Assembly (NCBI GenBank): GCA_900753405.1
Contig: CAADYZ010000017.1
Location: forward strand, 62,001 to 126,000
Length of the DNA stretch: 64,000 nucleotides
Direction: 5' to 3'
From: Campylobacteraceae bacterium
Lineage (GTDB): Bacteria > Campylobacterota > Campylobacteria > Campylobacterales > Campylobacteraceae
How positions within the stretch are numbered: position 1 is the stretch's first letter; every line of letters begins with the position of its first letter. This document shows, one piece after another, positions 53,191-61,246 of this stretch. The notes below the pieces were generated by a model that did not search any database, was not told the DNA's origin, and saw only the letters and a program-made list of their open reading frames with translations. The translations under genes and the position numbers were made by a program.

Positions 53191-55236
53191 CTAGTAGTGT
53201 GTGATCTCAAAGTCCTCTGCGCTAAGCTCGCACTTTTCAACAAACCTTTTTAAACAACTGCGTAAGCCCTCAGCTGACTTGGTATATTGAAAAACAAACT
53301 CGTCAAATTCGATTATGACACTTCCGCCTTTTGGCTCGACTTTGTCAAAGTAGATGAAGCCAAAGCCCGAGTTTATCGCGCGTTTAAACTCCTGCGGATA
53401 AGCTTGCATTACCCATTTGAAAACCTCCTTCACAACCTCCGTGTAGCTTGACGCGCGTTTTTGCTCACCGTCTGGCATCCTCACAAACGCAGGCTTGACA
53501 AAAGTCCAACACTCATTCAGCGTTAAAGCCACGCGCCGTTGCCTAAACTCCGCGTCAAGGTCACGGAAAATTTCAACCTCCTTAAACCGCTCAAAAAGCT
53601 CACTCGCTCGCCGCCTGATCTCCTTCGCGCCCCACTTGTCGCACTGCGTAAAAAAGCGGTTCGTCCAAAACTCCGCCCGCTCGTCATACACCGCCACTTT
53701 TTCTTTAAACGACTTGTTTGCTTTGGTTGAATTTAGCCCCTCTTCAAGCAACGAGAGGTTGCCGATCGTCTCGACATAACGCTCGATCTCTTGAATTTCG
53801 CTCTCGCCGCGCCCCTCACGCCACAAATTTCCCGCGACTTTTGGGTAGAAGTAGTCCAGTTTTCGCCCACTCAGCGCGCCCAAGTCCGTGCCGCTTTGCC
53901 GCTCGATTTGGCGTAACACAAAAGGGGCGATCTTCAAAAACGGCTTTTGCAAAAAGTCTCGTTGCACGACCGCGTCGTCTGGAAAGCCATCAGCGCTGCT
54001 TCTCGTGCCGAGATATTTCGCCACGCCTTGCGCACTCACCTCATCGCCCAGCCTGCTGTAAAGCGGGTAGATCGCCGAAGTCATACCGTTAGTGTTCATC
54101 CCGCAAACACTGCGGCGGACAAAGTAACTTAAAAGCAAGTTGAGAATTTTGTCAAACTCCAAAGCGTCTAGTTTGCCGTTTTGCAAGTCGTCCGTAAGAC
54201 GCATCAACAGCGGCAACGCCACGCCAAATTTGATCTCGTTAAAGTTATCGAGCTTGTCGCGAAGTGCCGCCTTTTGGCTCGCTGCAAGCTCAAACTCCCA
54301 CGCAAAATGTCTGTCTTTTAAAACCTTGTAAATTCGCGCAAATTTAAGCATATCCCGCAAAATCCACTCGCTGGCGTCCTCAAACCACTCCTTGCGAAGC
54401 TGCTTAAAGAGGTTATAAACCGCCTTGTCGTCGTCCTTGACTTTGGCGTGGTAATACACTCGCAGGTATGCTGGCAAAAACTCGCCGCCGATCGCCTTTT
54501 CGCTGTCTTTGTCGTCAATGAAAAGGTCTTCAAGCCGCCGCCAAAACTCGTTGAAAATCCTCTCTTGCTCGCTTGGCGCTAGCTCCATCATCAAAAAATT
54601 GCGAATAAGATCAAGCCCCGTGAGGTGAAGCCCCGTTGCGTTGATCCTCTCAAAAACCATCTGCGGGTCATCTCCTGCCTTTTGATCCAGCACAACCTCA
54701 GCAAGCTGCAACCGCGAAAATGCGTTTAAAATGGCGGCGATCTGCTCGTTTTCTAACGCCTTTGTCTCACTTCTAAAAAACTTGTAGTTGTCCGCCACGC
54801 GCGACTCGCCATCCACGCTCGCACTCTGCCCTTTCATCACAAGCTCAAACGCCTCGCGGTCTTTTTTGATCGGCTTTAAACGCAGCCTACCCTCGTCTTC
54901 AAAGTTAAACAAAAAGCGGTTTAGTCGCTGATGCAAGTCGGTGCGCGATTTTGAGGCGTTTTGCTGCAACGCCTTTAACAACAACATCACACTCGTTAGC
55001 CGCTGCTGCCCGTCAATGACGACAAATTCACGCACGCCGCCCTCGCCTTGGTGGGTGATGTAGGTGATCGTCCCTAGGAAATGCTCCTTGTCGTTTTGCG
55101 CGATCCGCCTCAAATCATCCAGCAGCTGCTGGCACTGCTCGCGCTGCCACGCGTAGTTTCACTGGTAAGTCGGGATGATAAACTCAACGCTGTCGGTGGA
55201 TAAAAACGAGTTTAAATTCGTGTCTTTAACTTTCAT
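53191..55236 (-). pseudogene. GmrSD-like type IV restriction gene with a nonsense codon
   Basis: From ATG 55236 (AAGGAGAGGTT) the protein begins MKVKDTNLNSFLSTDSVEF and reads IPTYQ, then TGA (55161-55159), then NYAWQREQCQQLL. The family's QRNYAW motif shows that CGA became TGA. The downstream 655 codons are intact. They include the nucleotide-hydrolase DGQQRLTS motif (residues 75-82) and a DUF1524-like end (IGNLSLLEEGLNSTKANKSF). There the HNH-type histidine position reads LDYFYPK instead of the usual DHIxP. So both the N-terminal codon and a catalytic residue are damaged. A TTG at 55113 could give only a truncated product. Confidence 0.82.
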
Positions 55237-55320
55237 AACCTCTCCTTAAATTTTGTCAAAACCGAATTTGACCTTGCCTTTTGCGGCGGCGGTGAAGTCA
55301 AATTTGGTTTTGATAAATTC
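55234..55320. repeat. 87 bp leader repeat, copy 1 (GmrSD-like gene)
   Basis: Identical to 56431-56517 except three bases. It covers the start codon, ribosome site and two inverted dispersed repeats (55255-55272 and 55297-55314). Confidence 0.9.
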
Positions 55321-55374
55321 ACGCAACCAATTTCGCTTTTTAAAGGCGTAAAAAGCAAATTCTTGCCGCTTTGC

Positions 55375-56433
55375 CTACTCTTTTTCTAGTGTTAAAACCT
55401 TCGCGGTTTGGATCGCCACTGGGATCTTCTTCGCTGGCTGAGTAAAGTCTCTACAATAATCACACGCTTTGTAAAAATCCTGCGCATAAAACTCCAAAAT
55501 TCTCGCCTTGTCGCCCTGCAAATTCACAAAATCCCCTTCAAACTCCGCCAAACCTTTCAGCCGCGACAAAGAACTAGAAATCGGACACACAAAAACCGCC
55601 CCGTTTGGCGCGAGCGAGCCGTCCTCCAACCCCTCTGAGGTCATCAAACTCACACAAGGAATTTGACAGGCTAGAAAGTTTTGCACGATCTCTTCTTTGC
55701 TTCGGTTACGCTTGTAAATCCGCTCTGGGTCGCTCCACGCGGCATTTTCTCCACTAGAATCCATAGTAAATGGAATTTTATAAAGTTTTAGCTTGCTGAT
55801 GATGCTTTCTTGTTTTAGCGGGATCTTCAAATTCGGGGATTTTGAGTAGTCTGAGATCGTGATCTTCCTTGCTTTTTTCGACTTTTTCAGCACCGCGATC
55901 AACTCGTCTTTAAAGTCTATGGTCGCATTTGTAACTAAACTAAAACTCAAAATCTTTCTTTGGCTGTCTAGGTATTTTACCAATTCTGGCAACTCTTTAA
56001 ACATCAGCGGCTCGCCACCGATGATCCTAACTCGGGCGATGCTGTCTATTTTTGACAACAAAGCCTCCAAAGAGTTGATGAGCCCTTGCAACGAACAGGT
56101 GTATTGGTTTGACGCGGAGAAATATTGCATTAAGTTGTTGCAAGACTGACACTTTAAAGTGCATTTTGTGGTTAAAACTAGCTCCAAATACGGAATGTCG
56201 ATCTTGCCTTGTTTGACTCGCTTTTCAAAGCGTTTTTTCAAAAAAAACTTTTTCATAATCGCAGCGTATGGTGCTTTAAAAATTCGAGCAAATCCCCTTT
56301 TTCCAGTTAAATAAGAATAATACCAAGACACATTTGGCTTGATATATCTCTTTTGGAATAATTCATTATTTAGTAACTGCTGGCAAGTCTGGGCGCTACA
56401 CTTAACGCCATCGTTTGTCTCTTTAATCCTCAT
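55375..56433 (-). CDS. Radical SAM protein
   Basis: A 352-residue radical S-adenosylmethionine enzyme. The Fe-S loop is CTLKCQSC (CxxxCxxC) near residue 92, followed by IIGGEPLMFKELPELVKYL, the usual SAM-binding GGEP. More cysteines near the C terminus (CQIPCVSL, VCPISS, CDYCRDF) could bind a second cluster, as in SPASM proteins. The substrate is unknown. It starts on the first bases of the 87 bp leader copy 2. Position next to flhF suggests acquisition after loss of flagellar genes. Confidence 0.8.
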   Translation of the reverse strand: MRIKETNDGVKCSAQTCQQLLNNELFQKRYIKPNVSWYYSYLTGKRGFARIFKAPYAAIMKKFFLKKRFEKRVKQGKIDIPYLELVLTTKCTLKCQSCNNLMQYFSASNQYTCSLQGLINSLEALLSKIDSIARVRIIGGEPLMFKELPELVKYLDSQRKILSFSLVTNATIDFKDELIAVLKKSKKARKITISDYSKSPNLKIPLKQESIISKLKLYKIPFTMDSSGENAAWSDPERIYKRNRSKEEIVQNFLACQIPCVSLMTSEGLEDGSLAPNGAVFVCPISSSLSRLKGLAEFEGDFVNLQGDKARILEFYAQDFYKACDYCRDFTQPAKKIPVAIQTAKVLTLEKE

Positions 56434-56517
56434 AACCTCTCCTTAAATTTTGTCAAAACCGAATTTGACTTTGCCTTTTGCGGCAGCGGTGAAGTCAAAT
56501 TTGGTTTTGACAAATTC
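56431..56517. repeat. 87 bp leader repeat, copy 2 (radical SAM gene)
   Basis: Partner of 55234-55320. Inverted dispersed repeats at 56452-56469 and 56494-56511 could form a long hairpin in the leader. Confidence 0.9.
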
Positions 56518-56900
56518 GTAAAAAGTTTTGCAAACGCTTGACGGCGCAAAAAGTTGCAAAAACCGAATTTGATTGACAAAATGCTGGCGTTTGCAAGTTT
56601 TGAGGAATTTGCGCGTGAGGCGTTGAGCGGATTTTCGAGCTAGCAAAACGCTAACCTCGTTGCAAGCAGGTGTGTTGAAAACAGGCTGATTGCAAGCTAG
56701 TTTGTTGTCGGTTGGTTTGTTGCTGACTAGTTTGTGAAAAATTGTGTGAAAAGTTTGACAAAAAGTTTGGCGGCAAAGGGTGTGAAAATTAGCCCTTTTT
56801 GCGCCCGTTTTTAGTAGATTTTTAAACCCTCGTCGCTCGCCCGCCGCAAGAGAGAGAGAGAGAGTAGCCGCCAAAAGCCGTTTGGTTAAGAAAATGCGTC
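56518..56900. other. Low-complexity spacer after flhF
   Basis: Holds one dispersed repeat (about 56552-56570), a run of imperfect TTGCAAGC/TTTGTTG units (56650-56730) and an (AG)8 tract at 56849-56864. A minus frame through it (153 codons) also crosses the leader repeat and has no recognised content. No flhG-like motif is seen, although flhG follows flhF in C. jejuni. Confidence 0.55.
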
Positions 56901-57887
56901 TCATTTGTTAAACACAACGCGTTTTAAAAACTCAGGAGTTGCCTCGACAAGTGCGTCAAATTCGCTTTTGCCAACTGAGCAAAAACTCACTGGCAGCTGC
57001 GCCCGTTTTAACAGCGAATACACCTTGCCAAACCGCGCCCCTTCGTCAAATTTAGTGAAAAAGATGCTTTGTGGCGAAAACTGCGAAAAAACCTCGCTTG
57101 TCGCGCACATATCCTCAAAGCCGCTCACCGCACTCAGCACAAGCACAACATTCATCGGCACGCCTTCGGTGATCTGCCTAAGTTTTGCCACCTCGTCAAG
57201 GTCTTTTGGTCCAGCACCTGCGGTGTCGATGAGCACTGCGTCAAAGTTGCTTAACTCGTTTAATTTGGCGATGAAATCCTCTCTGTCATAACACGAAAAA
57301 GTCGGGATTTTGCCGATGTTTCCAAGCTCTTTGATCTGCAAGTCCGCGCCGATTTTTTGAAAGTCAAGCGAGATGATCGCCACACGCATCTTCGCCTGCA
57401 AACTCAGCACCAACGCTAGCTTAAAACACGAACTCGTCTTGCCAACGCCGCTTGCACCAACAAACATCAACCGCCGCGTGCTTAAATCCAGCGGCGCGGT
57501 TTTGAAAACATCGTCTAGCAACAGCAAAATTTCCGTCTCGGTGATCTCAGGATTTGCCAAGATCTGCGACTTTAACTCTTCGATGTCAAAGTAATTCACC
57601 CCGAGCGCAGCCAAGCGGTTAAAAAGCCCTTCAAACCGCTGCACCACCGAGAGTTGCTCTAAGATGTTGAGCTTGTTTTGAAGCCCGTCTTTGACCTTCT
57701 CTTGCTCCTGCATCTCCTTTTTCAGCGCGGCTTTTACCAACTCGTCACTCGCCTCAACGCTCACTTCGTAAATGCCCTCGTCCTCTTTGAAGTCACTCTT
57801 AACGAAAATCGCCTCGTCGCCAAATTTTGTAATCGCCTTTTTTAACGCCTCTGTGATACTGCTGCCAGTAAATTTAAAAATGCTCAT
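56901..57887 (-). CDS. flhF: SRP-type GTPase FlhF (orphan)
   Basis: A 328-residue SRP-family GTPase. P-loop GASGVGKTSSCFKLA at 144-158, DTAGAGPKDL at 221-230 and TKFDEGARFG near the C terminus. It is well short of the 484 residues of C. jejuni FlhF; the B-domain is reduced. FlhF normally places the flagellum and activates flagellar genes, with flhG and fliA behind it; none is present here. All GTPase motifs are kept, so a non-flagellar role or recent loss is possible. TTTAAAGAGGG precedes ATG. Downstream of folK as in C. jejuni. Confidence 0.85.
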   Translation of the reverse strand: MSIFKFTGSSITEALKKAITKFGDEAIFVKSDFKEDEGIYEVSVEASDELVKAALKKEMQEQEKVKDGLQNKLNILEQLSVVQRFEGLFNRLAALGVNYFDIEELKSQILANPEITETEILLLLDDVFKTAPLDLSTRRLMFVGASGVGKTSSCFKLALVLSLQAKMRVAIISLDFQKIGADLQIKELGNIGKIPTFSCYDREDFIAKLNELSNFDAVLIDTAGAGPKDLDEVAKLRQITEGVPMNVVLVLSAVSGFEDMCATSEVFSQFSPQSIFFTKFDEGARFGKVYSLLKRAQLPVSFCSVGKSEFDALVEATPEFLKRVVFNK

Positions 57888-57902
57888 ACAACCCTCTTTA
57901 AA

Positions 57903-58418
57903 TTAGTTTTCAAAACCCCTGCTTTTACGCAAATTTTGCCCGCTTGCTTGCATCAACCCAAGCAACAACATCACACTCCACCGCCGTTTGGCGTGAGGAT
58001 GCGGCAGCCAAAGTCGCTCGCTTTGCAAAGTTTTGCGGCTAAAAAACAGCAAATCCAAGTCAAGCGTGCGCGGCGCGTTTTTAAAGCTACGAATTCTCCC
58101 AAACCTTTTTTCTAAATTTTGTGTAATTTTCAGCACATCCGCCGCATTTAGCGAGGTTTTTAGCAACACAACCGCGTTTAAAAAGTCCGCCTGCTGCGTG
58201 TAGCCAAACGCCGCGTTAAGCAACAACGGCGAGCTTTGCGCCACAAAAAACCTTCTGTCGCGCTCAAAACGCCAAAAAACCCGCTCAAAACGCCTCGCCA
58301 CCTCGCCGACATTCCCGCCAAACCCGACAACGACCCAGTTTTTAAAACGCCGCGGGGCGTGGCGGCTGAGTGGAAAATGCCGCGTGCGTAACAGCTTTTT
58401 ACAACCATCGGCTTTCAT
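57903..58418 (-). CDS. folK: 2-Amino-4-hydroxy-6-hydroxymethyldihydropteridine pyrophosphokinase
   Basis: A 171-residue HPPK of folate synthesis. Motifs VVVGFGGNVGE, PRTLDLDLLFF and the LPHPHAKRRW end are diagnostic. It carries an N-terminal extension of about 25 residues (MKADGCKKLLRTRHFPLSRH) relative to most HPPKs. The ribosome site is weak. The order aroQ-pepQ-folK-flhF repeats that of C. jejuni. Confidence 0.92.
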   Translation of the reverse strand: MKADGCKKLLRTRHFPLSRHAPRRFKNWVVVGFGGNVGEVARRFERVFWRFERDRRFFVAQSSPLLLNAAFGYTQQADFLNAVVLLKTSLNAADVLKITQNLEKRFGRIRSFKNAPRTLDLDLLFFSRKTLQSERLWLPHPHAKRRWSVMLLLGLMQASGQNLRKSRGFEN

Positions 58419-58441
58419 TATGACAAAACTTTCATAAATTT

Positions 58442-58459
58442 GTCAAATTCGAATTTGAC
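58442..58459. repeat. Palindromic dispersed repeat at the pepQ stop
   Basis: Exact GTCAAATTCGAATTTGAC; the pepQ TAG stop ends on its first G (minus strand). Confidence 0.88.
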
Positions 58460-59487
58460 TACAAAATTTCACAACCCTGCGCACCCACTACGACAACATC
58501 CTCGACTCTGACGCCGAATTCGCCCGCTAAGTAGATGCCAGGTTCTACGCTAAAAACCATCCCCTCTTGCAAAATCGTCTCGTTTTTCGAGTTGATGAAA
58601 GGAAATTCGTGGATGTCAAGCCCAACTCCGTGTCCTGTTGAGTGCAAAAAATACTCGCCAAAACCAGCCTTTGTGATCACCTCGCGCGCCGCTGCGTCAA
58701 TGCTTTTTGCGCTCACGCCGGGCTTAACGGCTTTGATGGCAGCTTCTTGCGCCTCTTTGACTATGTTATAAATTTCGTTTTGTTTGGCGTTTGCAAAACA
58801 CTGCTCTTTGCTAAACGAAAAGCCCTTTTTAAACTCCGCCGTCCGCGTCAAGTCCGAGCAGTAGCCGCCAAATTTCACGCCCGCATCCACCAGCAGCAAG
58901 TCGCCCTCTTTTAACGCCTCTTTTGTCGGCAGGGCGTGGGCTTTTGCGGCGTTGTGGTTGATCGCGGTGATCGGCTCGAAACTTAGTTTTAACTCGCCGC
59001 GGTTTTGCAAAATCTCCTTTGCTAAGAAGTTGATCTCAACCTCGCTCAAACCCTCGTCAAGCTCCTCGCTAAGCCTCGCAAACGCAGCCTTTCCGCGTCT
59101 TGCCGCCTCTTTTAAAAGCACGATCTCCTCGCTTGTTTTGACGACTCGTTTTTTCTGGCTCAAATTTGGTTCAAATTCGGTTTTGACAACTAAATTTTTC
59201 GCAAAACTCTCAAACTCGGCTACGCTAAACTCGCACGAGTCGATACAGATCGCATTTGGAGCAAATTTGTTGATCAACCCGCTCGCCTCTTGTAAAAGCG
59301 CGCTGCTTTGCAAAACGCAAATGTCGCTTTTTACAAACTGCTTTGCTTCGTGAAAATACCGCCCGTCTGTGATGAAAAACTTTTCGCCTCTTAACAACAA
59401 GAAAACGCCGTTGTCACAGCCGTAACCGCTTTCATAAAAAAGCGCATTCTCACCTTTTACGAGGTAATTCAAATTCGAATTTGACAC
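58459..59487 (-). CDS. pepQ: Xaa-Pro aminopeptidase (M24)
   Basis: A 342-residue metalloprotease removing residues from proline-containing peptides. Metal ligands: D and D in LLVDAGVKFGGYCSDLTRT, H in HSTGHGVGLDIHEF, and glutamates in VFSVEPGIYLAGEFGVRVED. The N-terminal half is the smaller creatinase-like domain. The start codon is GTG within a dispersed repeat, which also encodes the first residues SNSNLN; AAAGGCGG lies upstream. PepQ and PepP both fit; neighbourhood favours the C. jejuni pepQ gene. Confidence 0.85.
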   Translation of the reverse strand: MSNSNLNYLVKGENALFYESGYGCDNGVFLLLRGEKFFITDGRYFHEAKQFVKSDICVLQSSALLQEASGLINKFAPNAICIDSCEFSVAEFESFAKNLVVKTEFEPNLSQKKRVVKTSEEIVLLKEAARRGKAAFARLSEELDEGLSEVEINFLAKEILQNRGELKLSFEPITAINHNAAKAHALPTKEALKEGDLLLVDAGVKFGGYCSDLTRTAEFKKGFSFSKEQCFANAKQNEIYNIVKEAQEAAIKAVKPGVSAKSIDAAAREVITKAGFGEYFLHSTGHGVGLDIHEFPFINSKNETILQEGMVFSVEPGIYLAGEFGVRVEDVVVVGAQGCEIL

Positions 59488-59524
59488 AAACCGCCTTTAA
59501 AATATACTTAAAAAACCTACTTAT

Positions 59525-59559
59525 AAGTATGCTTTTTCCTACTTAAAAAAAGCATACTT
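59525..59559 (-). terminator. A/T-rich hairpin between aroQ and pepQ
   Basis: AAGTATGCTTTTT (59525-59537) and AAAAAAGCATACTT (59546-59559), a 13 bp stem with an 8-base loop. It lies six bases past the aroQ stop and works in either direction by sequence. Confidence 0.65.
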
Positions 59560-59565
59560 AAATGA

Positions 59566-60057
59566 CTAATTTGCCTTTTGAGCTTGCGCTACTCTTTGTT
59601 GCTCTAAAAGTTCAAGTTGGTCAAAAATTTGCAAAAGCCCGATGGTCGCAAGATAGTAGCTCATCGGTCCAAAACCGCTGATCTGCCCTGCGCTCGCCAT
59701 CGCCGTTAGGCTAGTTTTTCTAAACTCTTCGCGCGCAAAAATGTTGCTTAAATGCACTTCGATGACTGGAATTCTAGTCGCTGCGAGTGCGTCTAAAATG
59801 GCGATTGAAGTGTGTGCGTAAGCGGCTGGGTTGATGATGATCCCGTCAAATTCGCCCATACACTCTTGGATTTTATCAACAATCTCGCCTTCGTAATTGC
59901 TTTGAAAAAACTCGATTTCGTGTCCTGCTTGCTCGGCAAGTGACTTCATCTGTGCGTGAATTTTATCCATACTCAAAGTGCCGTAATGTGCTGGGTCGCG
60001 TTTGCCTAAAATGTTGATATTTGGTCCTTGAATGACCATAATTCTCTTACTTGCCAC
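59566..60057 (-). CDS. aroQ: 3-Dehydroquinate dehydratase, type II
   Basis: A 163-residue shikimate-pathway enzyme. Signatures are IQGPNINILGKRDPAHYG, the arginine/tyrosine lid, FFQSNYEGEIVDKIQE, IINPAAYAHTSIAILD with catalytic histidine, and VEVHLSNIFAREEFR. The start is GTG with AAAGGATTTGCA before it. Divergent from ribA. Confidence 0.95.
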   Translation of the reverse strand: MASKRIMVIQGPNINILGKRDPAHYGTLSMDKIHAQMKSLAEQAGHEIEFFQSNYEGEIVDKIQECMGEFDGIIINPAAYAHTSIAILDALAATRIPVIEVHLSNIFAREEFRKTSLTAMASAGQISGFGPMSYYLATIGLLQIFDQLELLEQQRVAQAQKAN

Positions 60058-60152
60058 TGCAAATCCTTTAAAAATTAGATAAAATCTCGTGATTTTATAA
60101 AAATTAAGCTAAATTTTTGCATAATGACAAAAAAGACAAAATAAGGATTGTT

Positions 60153-60767
60153 ATGGAAATTTCACAAATTGCAACTCTGCCAACAAAATTTGGCGAATTT
60201 AAAGTCCAGTCGTTTAAGGAAAACGGGCTTGAACATTTAGTGATCTTCAAAGGCGAACAACTCGAAAAAAACTCGCTCGCCTCGCTGCAAAAAAGCGCGC
60301 AAACGCCGCCGCGATCGAGCGAAGCAGTGAATGTGCGAATCCACTCCGAGTGCCTCACAGGAGACGCGCTTGGCTCGCTAAAATGCGACTGCGGAGCGCA
60401 ACTTGCCGCCGCCCTTAACTACATTTTTCAGCACAGCGGAATGGTCATTTACCTGCGTCAAGAGGGGCGCGGGATCGGGCTTTTCAACAAGATCAACGCC
60501 TACGCGTTGCAAGACGCGGGGCTTGACACGATCGAAGCAAACCACGCACTTGGCTTTGAGGCGGACTTGCGAAAATATGACGCTGCGGTGGAGATTTTGC
60601 AGCATTTTCAAGTCACGGCGATCAACCTTCTTACGAACAACCCGCAAAAGATCTCCTCAGTGCCAAATGTCGTCTCTCGCACGCCGCTGCAAGTGGGGCA
60701 AAACCGCTTTAACGAGGAATATTTAAAAATCAAAAAAGAGCAGATGGGGCATTTGCTTAAAGTTTAG
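60153..60767 (+). CDS. ribA: GTP cyclohydrolase II
   Basis: A 204-residue enzyme that opens GTP at the start of riboflavin synthesis. Zinc cysteines are in SECLTGDALGSLKCDCGAQL, and the RQEGRGIGLFNK arginine motif is present. The start at 60153 (MEISQI) has AAGGATTGTT; an upstream in-frame ATG has no ribosome site. Stand-alone, not fused to ribB. Confidence 0.95.
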   Translation: MEISQIATLPTKFGEFKVQSFKENGLEHLVIFKGEQLEKNSLASLQKSAQTPPRSSEAVNVRIHSECLTGDALGSLKCDCGAQLAAALNYIFQHSGMVIYLRQEGRGIGLFNKINAYALQDAGLDTIEANHALGFEADLRKYDAAVEILQHFQVTAINLLTNNPQKISSVPNVVSRTPLQVGQNRFNEEYLKIKKEQMGHLLKV

Positions 60768-60799
60768 ATGATACAATTAGTTTTTTTGAAAGGATGAAA

Positions 60800-61246
60800 A
60801 TGAAGAGATTTTTGGCAAGTTTTGCGCTAGCGGCAGTTGTTGGCGGGGCGTTTTTGGGTTGTAGCGGTGAGTCAAATTCGAATTTGACAAACAAAAACCA
60901 AAGCGAGGCGGTGAAAACGGAGCAGGAAATGGCGAATTTGGACGGATTTTACAGGCTAAAAGACGCCGCTCAAACGCTAGAAATCAACGGCAGCGAGATT
61001 AACGGCAACGCAGGGATCAACCTTTACGGCGGGAAAATTTCATATGAAACAAACGCAGTTGTAATCCGCGTTGAATACACGACCAAAATGGCGGGCGACC
61101 CACAGGCGATGGCGAGCGAGGACGCGTTTTTAGCGGGCTTTGACGGGCGTTTTGAGGCGGATTTGACGGGCGAAACGCTAACGCTTAGCGGCAAAAACGC
61201 GAGCTTTGTTTTTGTCAAGTCTGTAAAAAGCAAAGAAGATGAGTAA
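60800..61246 (+). CDS. Small lipoprotein of unknown function
   Basis: A 148-residue protein with lipobox FLGC (Cys about 21) and a mature beta-rich domain (IKG-like TLEINGSEINGNAG). A dispersed repeat is inside the coding region (60871-60888) and encodes SNSNLT next to the lipobox. AAAGGATGAAA precedes the ATG. The last 8 bases overlap the ubiE start, so the two are translationally coupled. Not recognised. Confidence 0.65.
   Translation: MKRFLASFALAAVVGGAFLGCSGESNSNLTNKNQSEAVKTEQEMANLDGFYRLKDAAQTLEINGSEINGNAGINLYGGKISYETNAVVIRVEYTTKMAGDPQAMASEDAFLAGFDGRFEADLTGETLTLSGKNASFVFVKSVKSKEDE
60871..60888. repeat. Palindromic dispersed repeat inside the lipoprotein gene
   Basis: Exact GTCAAATTCGAATTTGAC within coding DNA, translated as SNSNLT. 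Confidence 0.88.

Noticed and set aside
55159..55161. TGA in the GmrSD-like gene as selenocysteine or readthrough
   Set aside because: The position is an arginine in the family motif, there is no SECIS-like stem, and a single C-to-T change explains it.
56443..56904. 153-codon minus frame after flhF, considered as flhG or a small gene
   Set aside because: It crosses the 87 bp leader repeat and the (AG)8 tract, its translation is repeat-driven, and no Walker motif of FlhG is present.
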